Shown one piece after another: positions 17,857 through 26,382 of a stretch of 64,000 nucleotides of DNA. Each line of letters begins with the position of its first letter. Positions within the stretch are counted from its first letter, which is position 1. The stretch covers positions 62,001-126,000 of the forward strand of contig SVOH01000004.1 of the NCBI GenBank assembly GCA_015066515.1, given 5' to 3'. A program made the translations under genes and the position numbers. The stretch is from Oscillospiraceae bacterium. Lineage in GTDB: Bacteria > Bacillota > Clostridia > Oscillospirales > Acutalibacteraceae. The notes under the pieces are model-generated. The model worked only from the letters and a program-made list of their open reading frames with translations. It did not search any database and was not told the origin of the DNA.

Positions 17857-18360
17857 ATGGATACTTTTGTAGAACAAATTGTTGCAATTAAAAAAACAGC
17901 AAAAACATGGGTGTTATATTTTGTAATTGCTTTGTTTGCGATCTTGCTGATGACATTGGTTTTTTATATTCCGTATACACGTGGCACATTTATTCCAATT
18001 GACGCGGCGATAGTTTATGGCGTGTTTAAACTATATGCAAAAATGAATATAGAATATGAATATATTATCACCAATTCAACAATGGATATAGATAAAATTA
18101 TTGCTAAAAGCTCAAGAAAACGTGTTGTCAGCTTTGATCTTACCGCGGTACAACGTATCGAAAAATATACCGGTGTGTTACCACACGATGTTGAAAATGA
18201 TTGCTTTTATGCTTGCAATAAAACAGACGAAAATGCGTATGTTTTATTTTACAAAAATGAGGGAAAACCGCAAAAAGCATTTGTTTTTGCACCAAATGAA
18301 AAAATGATTACAGGCATGAAAAACTTTTTGCCGCGTCATATTTGTGAAAATTTAAAATAG
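17857..18360 (+). CDS. Membrane protein of unknown function (possibly DUF6106-like)
   Basis: The start at 17857 follows TTGGAGG (17843-17849); an earlier in-frame ATG at 17818 lies within the promoter and has no ribosome binding site. The 167-residue product opens with MDTFVEQIVAIKKTAKTW, then has two transmembrane helices (about 18-38 and 40-58). A soluble C-terminal domain follows (YEYIITNSTMDIDKIIAK, and FYKNEGKPQKAFVFAPNE) that resembles a small PH-like beta fold. The N-terminal pattern reminds me of DUF6106, but I cannot confirm this. It is the first gene of a rightward cluster with nnr; no function can be stated. Confidence 0.75.
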   Translation: MDTFVEQIVAIKKTAKTWVLYFVIALFAILLMTLVFYIPYTRGTFIPIDAAIVYGVFKLYAKMNIEYEYIITNSTMDIDKIIAKSSRKRVVSFDLTAVQRIEKYTGVLPHDVENDCFYACNKTDENAYVLFYKNEGKPQKAFVFAPNEKMITGMKNFLPRHICENLK

Positions 18361-18368
18361 GTGATTTT

Positions 18369-19829
18369 ATGAAGGTTTTATTGTCAAGCCAAATTAAATC
18401 AGCAGAAGACAATGCCGTGAAAAACGGCATTTTTTCTTATGGCGAATTAATGAAAAAAGCGGGAGACGCCGCTTCAAGAGAAATACTTAACAGATATAAT
18501 TTAGTTGGTAAAAAAATATGTGTTTTGTGTGGAAACGGAAATAACGGCGGTGACGGATTAGTTATTGCATCAAATTTGAAAAGAAACGGCGCTGACGTAT
18601 TTTTACTTACTCCAATAGGTTTTCCTTCTACAGATACCGCGCTTTTGTTTAAAGATAGTGTGTCGTGCATAAAGATACTTGACGATTTCACTGCAGATTT
18701 TGATGTGGTTATAGATGCGTTGTTTGGTATTGGCCTTAATAGATTTTTATCAGAAAATTTATCAAAGCTTATTGAAAAAATTAATGCATACGATTGTGTA
18801 AAAATTGCAATTGATATTCCAAGTGGTTTGTTTTGTGATGGTGGCGAAGTGTTATCTGCTTTTAAGGCAGATTTGACACTATCGTTCACTTCATATAAAC
18901 TTTGCCAACTGTTACCTCAAACAAGTGAATATTGTGGTGAAATCGTAATTCTTGATATAGATTTACCGGTTGAAGAATACGCCTATCTTACAATTGATCA
19001 ACCCCAAAAGGTTGCCAGACCTAAAAATTCGCACAAGGGTACATTTGGAACTGTAGCAATGTTTTGCGGCAGTTATGGTATGTGCGGAGCCGAGATTTTA
19101 GCTTCACGTGCTGCGCTTCGTAGTGGAGCAGGAATTGTAAAAGCGGTTGTTTGTGATAAGAACTATTCGGCATTTACAAGTAGCGTGCCCGAGGCTGTGA
19201 CAATACCCGTTTCAACAACTGCCGAGGGAGCTCCAGAGGTTTATGATAGAACAATTTTATCCTTACTTTCAAGTAGTAATGCTTTACTCATAGGCTGTGG
19301 TCTTGGAAGAAGCGATGAATCCAAAAAGCTTGTTTTAAGAGTGCTTGAAAAAACAAGAATACCAACCGTTATTGATGCAGATGGTATAAATGCGTTACAG
19401 GGCAACATAGATATTATAAGAAAAATAAATGCCCCAGTGATACTTACACCTCATCCTGCTGAGATGGCGCGTCTTTGTGACACAACAACTGATGTAATTG
19501 AGTCGAATCGTGTTAAATATGCTAAAAAGTTTGCTGTCGAAAATAATTGTTATTTAGTACTTAAAGGTTCCAATACAATTGTTGCAACACCAAATGGTAG
19601 AATTTTCTTTAATACAACAGGTAACGACGGTTTGGCTACGGGCGGCAGTGGCGATGTTTTGTCCGGAATGATTGCATCACGCTTAGCGCAGTGTTATGAA
19701 CCTATTACCGCAGTTTTAAATTCAGTTTGGCTTCACGGTGCAGTTGCTGATAACTTGGCGCAATGTGTACCAACGCGTGCTATATTACCAAGTGATATTG
19801 TTGAGGGGCTAAAAATAATTTCAGATTAG
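18369..19829 (+). CDS. nnr: Bifunctional NAD(P)H-hydrate epimerase / ADP-dependent NAD(P)H-hydrate dehydratase
   Basis: The 486-residue product fuses an N-terminal YjeF_N epimerase (about 1-205; LCGNGNNGGDGLVIA and the IDIPSG segment) to a C-terminal YjeF_C dehydratase (about 215-486; ribokinase-like, VILTPHPAEMARL, GLATGGSGDVLSGMIA). Together they repair damaged NADHX and NADPHX: the epimerase interconverts R and S forms and the dehydratase restores NAD(P)H using ADP. Length and domain order match the bacterial Nnr family. It starts eight bases after the upstream gene, with AGGTGAT as ribosome binding site. Confidence 0.95.
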   Translation: MKVLLSSQIKSAEDNAVKNGIFSYGELMKKAGDAASREILNRYNLVGKKICVLCGNGNNGGDGLVIASNLKRNGADVFLLTPIGFPSTDTALLFKDSVSCIKILDDFTADFDVVIDALFGIGLNRFLSENLSKLIEKINAYDCVKIAIDIPSGLFCDGGEVLSAFKADLTLSFTSYKLCQLLPQTSEYCGEIVILDIDLPVEEYAYLTIDQPQKVARPKNSHKGTFGTVAMFCGSYGMCGAEILASRAALRSGAGIVKAVVCDKNYSAFTSSVPEAVTIPVSTTAEGAPEVYDRTILSLLSSSNALLIGCGLGRSDESKKLVLRVLEKTRIPTVIDADGINALQGNIDIIRKINAPVILTPHPAEMARLCDTTTDVIESNRVKYAKKFAVENNCYLVLKGSNTIVATPNGRIFFNTTGNDGLATGGSGDVLSGMIASRLAQCYEPITAVLNSVWLHGAVADNLAQCVPTRAILPSDIVEGLKIISD

Positions 19830-19839
19830 GTGATTAATT

Positions 19840-20325
19840 TTGAAAAAATTATTAGCTATTGTCATTGTTTTTCTCTTGCTTTGCGGATGCGTTCAAAACG
19901 CTGCAACTGCTCCTGTACTTAATAACATTTCTTTTATCGCAGAAATTTCATATGGCGAAAGTGAATATTCAGCAGATGTTTTAATACGTGATGATGTTTT
20001 AAATTTGGTTGTAACCGCTCCAAAGGAAATTGATGGACTATCATTTGAATTGGATAAAAACGGCATAAAGGCGAATTTTAAGGGCATTCCGTTTGATTTA
20101 GACACAGTTTCGTTGTCTAAAGGTGCCGTATATCAGGTTCTAATTTGCGTGTTGGATGATGCAAAGCAAAAAACTGCGATATCCAGTGATGATAATTGTA
20201 AAATAACGGGCGATGCTGACGGATACAAATATACGCTTTTGCTTTCACCGTCGGGTCTGCCAATAGAACTCGAAATAAAAGAATTGAATTTTCAAATGAA
20301 ATTTACAAATGTAACGGTTGAATAA
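19840..20325 (+). CDS. Small lipoprotein of unknown function, TTG start
   Basis: A TTG at 19840 is the only suitable start: AGGTGA (19828-19833) overlaps the nnr stop, and the codons that follow encode MKKLLAIVIVFLLLCGC, a textbook lipoprotein signal with Cys17. The mature domain of about 144 residues is beta-rich (ISYGESEYSADVLIRDDVLNL). Its layout resembles small outer-surface lipoproteins of Clostridia. It has no catalytic motif that I recognise. It is probably cotranscribed with nnr and the acyltransferase-like gene. Confidence 0.8.
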   Translation: MKKLLAIVIVFLLLCGCVQNAATAPVLNNISFIAEISYGESEYSADVLIRDDVLNLVVTAPKEIDGLSFELDKNGIKANFKGIPFDLDTVSLSKGAVYQVLICVLDDAKQKTAISSDDNCKITGDADGYKYTLLLSPSGLPIELEIKELNFQMKFTNVTVE

Positions 20326-20336
20326 AGGAATTTAAA

Positions 20337-21200
20337 ATGAAATTTAAAATTAAAGAATTAATGGAAAAGTTTGATTTTCCAATTGATGCCCAAAATGAAT
20401 TGCTTTTATCATTAGATGTTTTTTTACAAGATAACAAATTCATAAATATTGTAAAATGCTACGATAATGACAATTACGATTTTAATGATATGCTTTCCAA
20501 CACAACGGCTTTAGCAGAAAATAAGGGTATCAATATTTATACTGCACATATGCTGTTGCTTTTGTGTATGACGCCAATGTTATATAAAAAATATAAACAA
20601 AAGGGAATAGAGGATAAAATTTTTTATGATACAATGCGTGATTTAAGGTATAAGCTCGAAGAATGTAGACTTGTACACAATGTAAACGGTACCTTTGTTG
20701 CAGCGTGGTATAAAGGCATTTTTGGAATGAAAATTTTTGAACTTGGTCGTTTACAATTTGAAATTAATCATACTTGGTTTGATTGTACTGTTAAGGGTAA
20801 GTATGTGCCTAAGGGTACCAAGGTATTAAGTGTACATATTCCACGCTCTGAAGTGCGTCTGTCACACGATTTAGTCCTTGATTCTTACAATAAGGCTGTA
20901 GAATTTTTTAAAGAAGAATTTCGTGAAAATATTATCTTTATTTGTAGTAGTTGGTTATTATACCCTTGGAATAGAGAAGTTTTGAAAAACGGCTCAAATC
21001 TTGCTCAATTTTATGATGATTTTACCATTGTAAGTTCAGGTGAATATCAAAATTACAGTGAGGTTTGGCGATTGTTTGATTGCCTTTACGATGGTAATCC
21101 CGATAATTTGCCCGCCGATACATCACTTCGCCGTGCATATATAGAGCGTATAAAAAGCAATCAACCAATAGGTTATGGAACGGGTGTTATTATAAAATAA
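20337..21200 (+). CDS. Acyltransferase-like protein (GNAT_C / DUF5596-type)
   Basis: The 287-residue protein has a helical N-terminal half (about 1-110) and a C-terminal mixed alpha/beta half. The latter includes LGRLQFEIN, KVLSVHIPRSEVRLSHD, SYNKAVEFFKEEF and FICSSWLLYPWN. This organisation resembles the clostridial pair of domains annotated as an acyltransferase N-terminal region plus a GNAT-like C-terminal domain. I see no classical GNAT acetyl-CoA loop, so substrate and activity are unknown. Start and ribosome binding site (AAAGGAA) are clear. A strong terminator follows immediately, marking the end of this transcript. Confidence 0.7.
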   Translation: MKFKIKELMEKFDFPIDAQNELLLSLDVFLQDNKFINIVKCYDNDNYDFNDMLSNTTALAENKGINIYTAHMLLLLCMTPMLYKKYKQKGIEDKIFYDTMRDLRYKLEECRLVHNVNGTFVAAWYKGIFGMKIFELGRLQFEINHTWFDCTVKGKYVPKGTKVLSVHIPRSEVRLSHDLVLDSYNKAVEFFKEEFRENIIFICSSWLLYPWNREVLKNGSNLAQFYDDFTIVSSGEYQNYSEVWRLFDCLYDGNPDNLPADTSLRRAYIERIKSNQPIGYGTGVIIK

Positions 21201-21202
21201 AT

Positions 21203-21225
21203 AAGGGAGGCAAAAGGCCTCCCTT
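21203..21225. terminator. Bidirectional intrinsic terminator
   Basis: AAGGGAGGC (21203-21211) pairs with GCCTCCCTT (21217-21225) across a five-base loop, with a T-rich run to the right and A-rich sequence to the left. It separates convergent operons. Confidence 0.9.
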
Positions 21226-21284
21226 GTTTATTTTAATGCTCATCGAATTGCCACGTATTATCGGAAAATGAAACACACATAAAT

Positions 21285-21860
21285 TTATTCCTCCCCAAAA
21301 TTAATAACCCTTGCGTTAAGTATTTCAGCATCTTCTTTAACGTGTGTTATCAATAATACCGGTTTGTTTTTATCTATAAACTCACGTTTTATTGCCTTGG
21401 CAACAATAAGCTTGTTACAAATATCAAGCCCATTAAAAGGTTCGTCAAGTATTAATGCATCTCCATTATAAGCAATTGCTCTAATAATTGCAACCCTACG
21501 CTTCATACCACCGCTAAGTTCGGCGACACGTTTTTTGCGTGAATCCCAAAGATTGAATTCTTTAATAAGATTATCAGCAAGTTTATATTTATCTTTAGAT
21601 ATAACCAGTCGAATATTTTTTTGAACATCATGATTTTCTAATAATCGGTTTTCTTGAAAGACAGTAGAAATTTTTTGCGGAACAACAATCTGTCCTTTAT
21701 CGGCATTTTCAAGTCCCAAAACCAGTCGAGCTACAGTTGTTTTTCCTGATCCTGACGCACCACGCAATTGAACACATTCACCACAATTTACTGTTAAATT
21801 AAAATTTTTCAAAACTTCGTGTGTGCCGTAAGAAAAAGAAATGTTGTTTAGCTTAATCAT
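21285..21860 (-). CDS. ABC transporter ATPase, nitrate/sulfonate/taurine (SsuB/TauB) type
   Basis: The 191-residue ATPase has Walker A GASGSGKTT, Q-loop TVFQENRLL, signature LSGGMKRRV, Walker B ALILDEPFNGLD and H-loop LITHV. The family is normally about 240-260 residues, so this is a compact form that lacks the usual C-terminal extension. GGAGG precedes the ATG by eight bases, and the gene overlaps the permease gene by eight bases. With the permease and binding protein upstream it forms a complete importer. The substrate (sulfonate, nitrate, pyrimidine precursor or other) cannot be determined. Confidence 0.88.
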   Translation of the reverse strand: MIKLNNISFSYGTHEVLKNFNLTVNCGECVQLRGASGSGKTTVARLVLGLENADKGQIVVPQKISTVFQENRLLENHDVQKNIRLVISKDKYKLADNLIKEFNLWDSRKKRVAELSGGMKRRVAIIRAIAYNGDALILDEPFNGLDICNKLIVAKAIKREFIDKNKPVLLITHVKEDAEILNARVINFGEE

Positions 21861-22659
21861 TTTTTATGCCTCCATATCTTGAGAGGTATTTACTACATAA
21901 AAATTTAAATAAAAATTCTATTATTACGCTTAATATAACAACTGTAAGTGTTACTGCATATACTTCGTCAAAATTAATGCTGCCTTTGCTTTGCCAAAGC
22001 ATTGTTCCAAGAGAATAGTTAGGTAAGCAAATTACCTCTGCCGCAACGCCCGATTTCCACGCAAGACCCAAAGCATTTACAAAAGATGATATTAAACTGG
22101 GTATAATGCTTGGTAATTTTACGCTTATAAGCGTTTTTGAGTTTGTTAGATTAAACACTCTTGCCATTTCTAAAAGCGATTTATCGGTGTTTTTAAGCCC
22201 GTCGTGCACAGTTTGCCAAACAATCGGTAAAACCATAAGACATACAATTAAAATAGGTAAGGTAGAGCTACTAAAGAAAAGATACATTAAAATAATAATT
22301 GCAACAACGGGTATCGCTCTTATTATTTTTAAAACAGGGGATAACAGCAAGTAAACAACATTTGAAATATGGGTTATAATACCTGTTAAAAATCCTAAAA
22401 AACAACCAATGATAAAGCCTGTAAAAATACGGGCAAGTGTTAATAATTCGGCCTTTAAAAATTCGTTTGTAAAGCCAAATTTTATCCAAGTTTTTAGCAC
22501 CGTAAATGGACTTGGTAAAATAAGCAACAATAGTTCGTTGTTTCTGCTTACTAGACGGGAAGCGGCCTCCCAAACAAGTATCCAGAAGGTCGCTACTAAT
22601 ATAACTTTTAATATGTTTTTTAAAATAGATTTTTTAGTCTGCTTTATAGTAAAGATCAT
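21853..22659 (-). CDS. ABC transporter permease, SsuC/TauC type
   Basis: The BPD_transp_1 permease has about six transmembrane segments and an EAA-like loop (LLEMARVFNLTNSKTLISVKLPSIIPSL). I prefer the ATG at 22659, which opens with MIFTIKQTKK and has GGAGG about 14 bases upstream; the ATG at 22698 lacks a ribosome binding site and would add 13 residues. It overlaps the binding-protein gene by 26 bases. Motifs such as VVAIIILMYLFF and GLAWKSGVAAEVI match the SsuC/TauC/NrtB group. Confidence 0.88.
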   Translation of the reverse strand: MIFTIKQTKKSILKNILKVILVATFWILVWEAASRLVSRNNELLLLILPSPFTVLKTWIKFGFTNEFLKAELLTLARIFTGFIIGCFLGFLTGIITHISNVVYLLLSPVLKIIRAIPVVAIIILMYLFFSSSTLPILIVCLMVLPIVWQTVHDGLKNTDKSLLEMARVFNLTNSKTLISVKLPSIIPSLISSFVNALGLAWKSGVAAEVICLPNYSLGTMLWQSKGSINFDEVYAVTLTVVILSVIIEFLFKFLCSKYLSRYGGIKND

Positions 22660-23647
22660 CAGCGGGTAATTTACCTCCGATAGATTTAGGATCTGCATTG
22701 AATAATACGTTAAAGTAACCGTTTACGTTAGTTTTCATCTCTTCACCTGTTACATAGCAAAGATTGCAGATTGGAATAGATTTTTTTGCTATAGCAGCTT
22801 TTGGAGCAATACCGTAGGTCTCACAATAAGTTGCTACTTCGTCAATATTACTTGTTGCATATTTGATTGAAGCTTCATATTCTTCAAGGAATTTCTCTAC
22901 AGCCTTTGGGTTTGCTTCAACAAAGCTATCAAGTGCAATAACACAGCCCATCATAAGATCGGTGTCTGAAACTTTTGACCATTCGTCGTTAATACTTAGC
23001 ACACGGTTAAGTGCCTGATTTTGAACCATAACTGCAGTAGCAAGTGGTTCCGGTGCCATGGCGATTTCTGCTTCACCGCTTATAAGCTTTGCTTTTAAAT
23101 CATCGCTTGATACAAAGTTTATTGTAACATCGGTAGCAGGGTTAATACCGTTTTCATTAAGAATATAATTTAAAATATATTCGGGGTTCTGCCCTTTACC
23201 GGTAGAGTAGATAGTTTTTCCTTTAAGGTCTGCGATTGATTTTATTGTTTCACCTTTTTCGAGAATAGAGAGTACACCATAGGTATTAACGGCAAGCATT
23301 CTAACTTTACCGTTTATTTTTTCGTTATTGTAAAGTGTTGCTGCAACATTGGTTGGTACAGATGCAATATTTATTTCACCTTTAATGAATTTAGGTAAAA
23401 TATCTGTAGCGGCAGCGGCTACTGTAAACGTGTAATTGTTAGCGGTAAGCTTTGCATCGCTATCAGCATTAAGTTTTGCCATACCAATACCTGTTGGACC
23501 TGTCATATAAGCGACAGACATATCAACTGCTGTATATGCTTCGGGTTGGCTAGTTGTGTCGGGGGTAGAGGTTGTATTGTTGTTGCCGCAAGCAGCAAGT
23601 GAGAATACAAAAGTAAGTGCCAGTAAAATCGATAGTAGTTTTTTCAT
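22634..23647 (-). CDS. ABC transporter substrate-binding lipoprotein, SsuA/NMT1-like
   Basis: I chose the ATG at 23647 because AAGGTGA lies 5 bases upstream; the in-frame GTG at 23656 is inside that site. Lipobox LAAC puts the acylated cysteine at 20. The mature protein follows the NMT1/SsuA/TauA layout: MSVAYMTGPTGIGMAKL, then KFIKGEINIASVPTNVAATLY, GKTIYSTGKGQNPEYIL and SGEAEIAMAPEPLATAV. Ligand-contacting residues cannot be predicted. It is the first structural gene after a Crp/Fnr regulator. Confidence 0.9.
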   Translation of the reverse strand: MKKLLSILLALTFVFSLAACGNNNTTSTPDTTSQPEAYTAVDMSVAYMTGPTGIGMAKLNADSDAKLTANNYTFTVAAAATDILPKFIKGEINIASVPTNVAATLYNNEKINGKVRMLAVNTYGVLSILEKGETIKSIADLKGKTIYSTGKGQNPEYILNYILNENGINPATDVTINFVSSDDLKAKLISGEAEIAMAPEPLATAVMVQNQALNRVLSINDEWSKVSDTDLMMGCVIALDSFVEANPKAVEKFLEEYEASIKYATSNIDEVATYCETYGIAPKAAIAKKSIPICNLCYVTGEEMKTNVNGYFNVLFNADPKSIGGKLPADDLYYKAD

Positions 23648-23657
23648 AAAAATCACC

Positions 23658-24263
23658 TTATTTTAAAATTTTAAAGTTGTGACCATCACGGGTAATTAAT
23701 CCTTTAGATTCAAGAGCATCAATATCACGGTAAACACTTGTGCGCCCAACATTTAATCGACGTGCAAGCTCTGCCATACCAAAATCGAGAATAACAGTTC
23801 CGTCACCGTTTGATTGAGATAGTAAGAATTCATAGAGTCTTTCTTCTGTTGTTTTTGCAGCAAATGCATCAAGTTTGCGATTTAAAAAACGAATGCGACC
23901 ACTTAAAAATTCAATATAATTTATTGATATTTGTGGGTACGCTTTTAATATTTCACAAAACATTTCCTGAGAAATATACAGAACTTCGCAAAAAGAATTT
24001 GCAGTAATACTGCTCATACCGTCTTTCCATTCCCCAAAAACACTTGCAGAACCAAATAACTCACCGCTTGATATGGAACGTATAGTAATACTGTCGCCCA
24101 TATCGTTAAGTCTTTTTACACTAGCGTTGCCGTTTAAAATTATGCCAAGCAGACCGCTACGATAAAGCTCATCGCCTTTATTGAATTTTTTAACGTTTTG
24201 CAAAGTCGATAAAACCTCTGACTTCTCATACTCTGACAATCCATTGAATAAAAAACAGTTAAT
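23658..24263 (-). CDS. Crp/Fnr-family transcriptional regulator, probable ATT start
   Basis: A cyclic-nucleotide-binding-like beta barrel (about 20-120; GIILNGNASVKRL, SGELFGSASVF) precedes a helix-turn-helix (MAELARRLNVGRTSVYRDIDALESKGLI). The earliest conventional start is TTG at 24239, which lacks a ribosome binding site. Eight codons upstream the frame reads NCFLFNG directly into LSEYEK, matching the usual Crp N-terminus (xLFxGLSxxE). The only start before the in-frame TGA is ATT at 24263, and AGAGGTG lies six bases upstream of it. No FeS cysteine cluster is obvious, so the signal is unknown. It probably controls the adjacent importer and itself. Confidence 0.85.
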   Translation of the reverse strand: MNCFLFNGLSEYEKSEVLSTLQNVKKFNKGDELYRSGLLGIILNGNASVKRLNDMGDSITIRSISSGELFGSASVFGEWKDGMSSITANSFCEVLYISQEMFCEILKAYPQISINYIEFLSGRIRFLNRKLDAFAAKTTEERLYEFLLSQSNGDGTVILDFGMAELARRLNVGRTSVYRDIDALESKGLITRDGHNFKILK

Positions 24264-24287
24264 ATGTCACACCTCTATTTTATAATA

Positions 24288-24303
24288 TGTTCCAAATGGA
24301 ACA
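24288..24303. promoter_or_regulatory. Perfect palindrome, candidate Crp/Fnr-family operator
   Basis: TGTTCC-AAAT-GGAACA is a perfect 6-base inverted repeat. It lies just upstream of the regulator's likely -10 (TATTAT, 24282-24287 read on the minus strand), within the likely core promoter. That position fits autoregulation, more likely repression than activation. Confidence 0.55.
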
Positions 24304-24337
24304 CTTTAATTATATTATACACATAATAAGAAAAAAA

Positions 24338-24360
24338 GCAAGATGTAAATTACATCTTGC
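24338..24360 (-). terminator. Intrinsic terminator of the DivIVA-like gene
   Basis: GCAAGATGTAA pairs with TTACATCTTGC. On the minus strand the stem is followed by seven Ts (24331-24337). It ends transcription before the regulator promoter. Confidence 0.88.
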
Positions 24361-24376
24361 CTTTTGAATTATTCAT

Positions 24377-24925
24377 TTATTTATTGACGTCAGCAAAAAG
24401 ATTTTCAAATTGCTCTACGAGCTCGCGATTATCGTTGTTCTTTTGACTAACTTGTTCTCTTGTAGTTGCAAGTGAGGTAACAAGAGCATCGACCTTTGTA
24501 ACAAATTCATTTGATGTTTGCATAATTTCGGCCTTTAGTGTGGCGAGTTGCTCGTGAGCGTTGTCAATAGAATGTAAATTCTTTTCTACCTCGCGGTTGG
24601 TAATGTCGCGGTTGTCTATAGAATTTTGCATAATTGATTTTGCATTGGTTTGCGCCACTAGATAAAGTCTACCAATGTTTTGTGAAAGGCGTTCAATTTC
24701 GTCATATTTATCGGTATACTCTTTAAGCTGTGCTTCAACAGCCATCTTTGCAGCTTTTACATCATCAAGCTGTGAATTTATAGTTTCAATTGTTTTATCA
24801 AGCGAATCAATTTTTTGATTTAATTCTTTTTCTTTTTCGGAAAACTTTTTATGTGAATCTTGTATGTATTCTATAACATCATCACAATTAAAGCCAAAAA
24901 GACTTTTTCTAAAACCAACAGACAT
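24377..24925 (-). CDS. DivIVA-like coiled-coil protein
   Basis: The N-terminus has the DivIVA-type motif FRKSLFGFNCDDVIEYI. It is followed by long coiled coils (about 25-85 and 120-180) rich in K/E/Q heptads. The start at 24925 is favoured: GAAGGG is nine bases away, whereas the ATG at 24934 directly abuts it. At 182 residues it is similar to small DivIVA or GpsB-related proteins, which mark curved membranes or coordinate division and cell-wall enzymes. It has no membrane span. It is a single-gene transcript with its own promoter and terminator. A specific division role is inference. Confidence 0.75.
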   Translation of the reverse strand: MSVGFRKSLFGFNCDDVIEYIQDSHKKFSEKEKELNQKIDSLDKTIETINSQLDDVKAAKMAVEAQLKEYTDKYDEIERLSQNIGRLYLVAQTNAKSIMQNSIDNRDITNREVEKNLHSIDNAHEQLATLKAEIMQTSNEFVTKVDALVTSLATTREQVSQKNNDNRELVEQFENLFADVNK

Positions 24926-24963
24926 TTTATTCATCCCTTCGTCTTAAAAATCCCATATATTAC

Positions 24964-24992
24964 AGTATATCAAATACAATTAATATTTACAA
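24964..24992 (-). promoter_or_regulatory. Promoter of the DivIVA-like gene
   Basis: Read on the minus strand: TTGTAA (24992-24987), 17-base spacer, TATACT (24969-24964). Confidence 0.55.
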
Positions 24993-25002
24993 GTAAAATA
25001 TT

Positions 25003-26250
25003 TTAGCAGAATTCGGGGTCAATATCAAGTGTCGAAAAATAATCGTTCATACTTTGTGCGCGACGAATTAATTGTATGTTTCCGTCAGGTTTAAGCATAA
25101 GCTCGGCGCAACGTAATTTACCGTTATAGTTATAACCCATTGAGTGTCCGTGAGCACCTGCATCGTGAATGGTAAGATAATCACCAATATCAACCTGCGG
25201 TAATTCACGCTCAACAGCAAACTTATCGTTATTTTCGCAAAGCGAGCCTACAACATCAAATTTACCAACAGTTTCAGCGTTTTCTTTACCCATAACAGTA
25301 ATATGGTGATATGCACCATACATTGCAGGACGCATAAGGTCACAACAACTTGCATCAACACCGATATATTCTTTATATATGTGCTTATAGTGAAGTGCCT
25401 TGGTTACAAGATAACCATAAGGACCTGTTATGTAACGACCCATTTCGGTGAAGAGTGCAATCTCTAAACCTGATGGCGTAATGATTTCCTCATATACCTT
25501 GCGTACGCCTTCACCAATAGCAAAAATATCAACAGGTTCTTCGGTAGGTTTATATGGAATGCCGATACCACCCGAAAGGTCGATGAATTCAACATTAATA
25601 TCAAGTTTTTCCTTGATTTCCAGGGCAAACTTAAAGAGCTTTTTAGCGAGACGGGGGTAATATTCCTCTACAAGTGAGCAACTAGCAAGCATTGAATGAA
25701 TACCGAAGTGCTTTACACCTTTAGATTTAAGTATCGCAAAGGCTTCAAGTATTTGCTCGTGTGTCATACCAAATTTTGTATCGTGTAAATGGCCCATAAT
25801 ATCATTAGTAATATTAAATTTACCGGGATTATATCGGCAACAAATGGTATCGGGCAGTGGAGCAATCTTTTCTAAAAACTCAATGTGAGTAATATCGTCA
25901 AGATTTATAATCGCGCCGCAGGACAAAGCTGATGTGTATTCTTCAACAGTAGTTTCGTTTGATGTGAAAATAATATTTTTGCCGTTTATACCGCTTTTTT
26001 GCGATAATATAAGCTCAGGTATTGAGGCACAGTCAGTACCGCAACCAAGCTCGTTCAAAAGGCGCAATATAGCTGGTGTAGGTGTGGCCTTTACAGCAAA
26101 ATATTCTTTAAAGCCCTTGTTCCAAGAAAATGCATTATACAAATCGGTAACACATTTACGAATACCCGCTTCATCATAAACATAAAAGGGGGTAGGGTAG
26201 TTTTTAGTCCAATTATCGATGTTTTCCTTGGTAAATGGAACGTTTTTCAT
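25003..26250 (-). CDS. lysA: Diaminopimelate decarboxylase-type PLP enzyme
   Basis: The 415-residue alanine-racemase-fold decarboxylase carries the PLP lysine in EYFAVKATPTP (Lys about 51) and a glycine loop in IDLSGGIGIP. The substrate-binding FTEMGRYI segment and catalytic cysteine in VVGSLCENNDKF are also present, along with HDAGAHGHSMGYNYN near the end. I chose the ATG at 26250; the longer frame to 26316 runs through the promoter. It converts meso-diaminopimelate to lysine and completes the asd-dapA-dapB pathway encoded nearby. A carboxynorspermidine or other group IV decarboxylase is a less likely alternative. Confidence 0.85.
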   Translation of the reverse strand: MKNVPFTKENIDNWTKNYPTPFYVYDEAGIRKCVTDLYNAFSWNKGFKEYFAVKATPTPAILRLLNELGCGTDCASIPELILSQKSGINGKNIIFTSNETTVEEYTSALSCGAIINLDDITHIEFLEKIAPLPDTICCRYNPGKFNITNDIMGHLHDTKFGMTHEQILEAFAILKSKGVKHFGIHSMLASCSLVEEYYPRLAKKLFKFALEIKEKLDINVEFIDLSGGIGIPYKPTEEPVDIFAIGEGVRKVYEEIITPSGLEIALFTEMGRYITGPYGYLVTKALHYKHIYKEYIGVDASCCDLMRPAMYGAYHHITVMGKENAETVGKFDVVGSLCENNDKFAVERELPQVDIGDYLTIHDAGAHGHSMGYNYNGKLRCAELMLKPDGNIQLIRRAQSMNDYFSTLDIDPEFC

Positions 26251-26287
26251 AAATATACCACATTTCTTTAAGTAAATAAGTATATCG

Positions 26288-26316
26288 ATTTTACACAAAA
26301 AAATGTAAGGTGTCAA
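26288..26316 (-). promoter_or_regulatory. Promoter of lysA
   Basis: Read on the minus strand: consensus TTGACA (26316-26311), 17-base spacer, TAAAAT (26293-26288). The leader is only about 30 bases, too short for a lysine riboswitch. Confidence 0.7.
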
Positions 26317-26353
26317 GTATTATGAATAATTTTTAAAAATTTAAATAATTATG

Positions 26354-26382
26354 TTGATTTTTGCAGAGAATATAAGTATAAT
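26354..26382 (+). promoter_or_regulatory. Promoter of pckG
   Basis: TTGATT (26354-26359), 17-base spacer, TATAAT (26377-26382), followed by AAGGAG and the ATG at 26426. Confidence 0.7.

Noticed and set aside
22660..22698. Longer N-terminus of the SsuC-like permease from the ATG at 22698
   Set aside because: There is no ribosome binding site upstream of it, and the extra residues read through the binding-protein gene without added homology.
24237..24270. Frameshift as explanation for the missing ATG of the Crp-like regulator
   Set aside because: The frame through NCFLFNG and LSEYEK is continuous with the family N-terminus, so no shift is needed; only the initiation codon is unusual.
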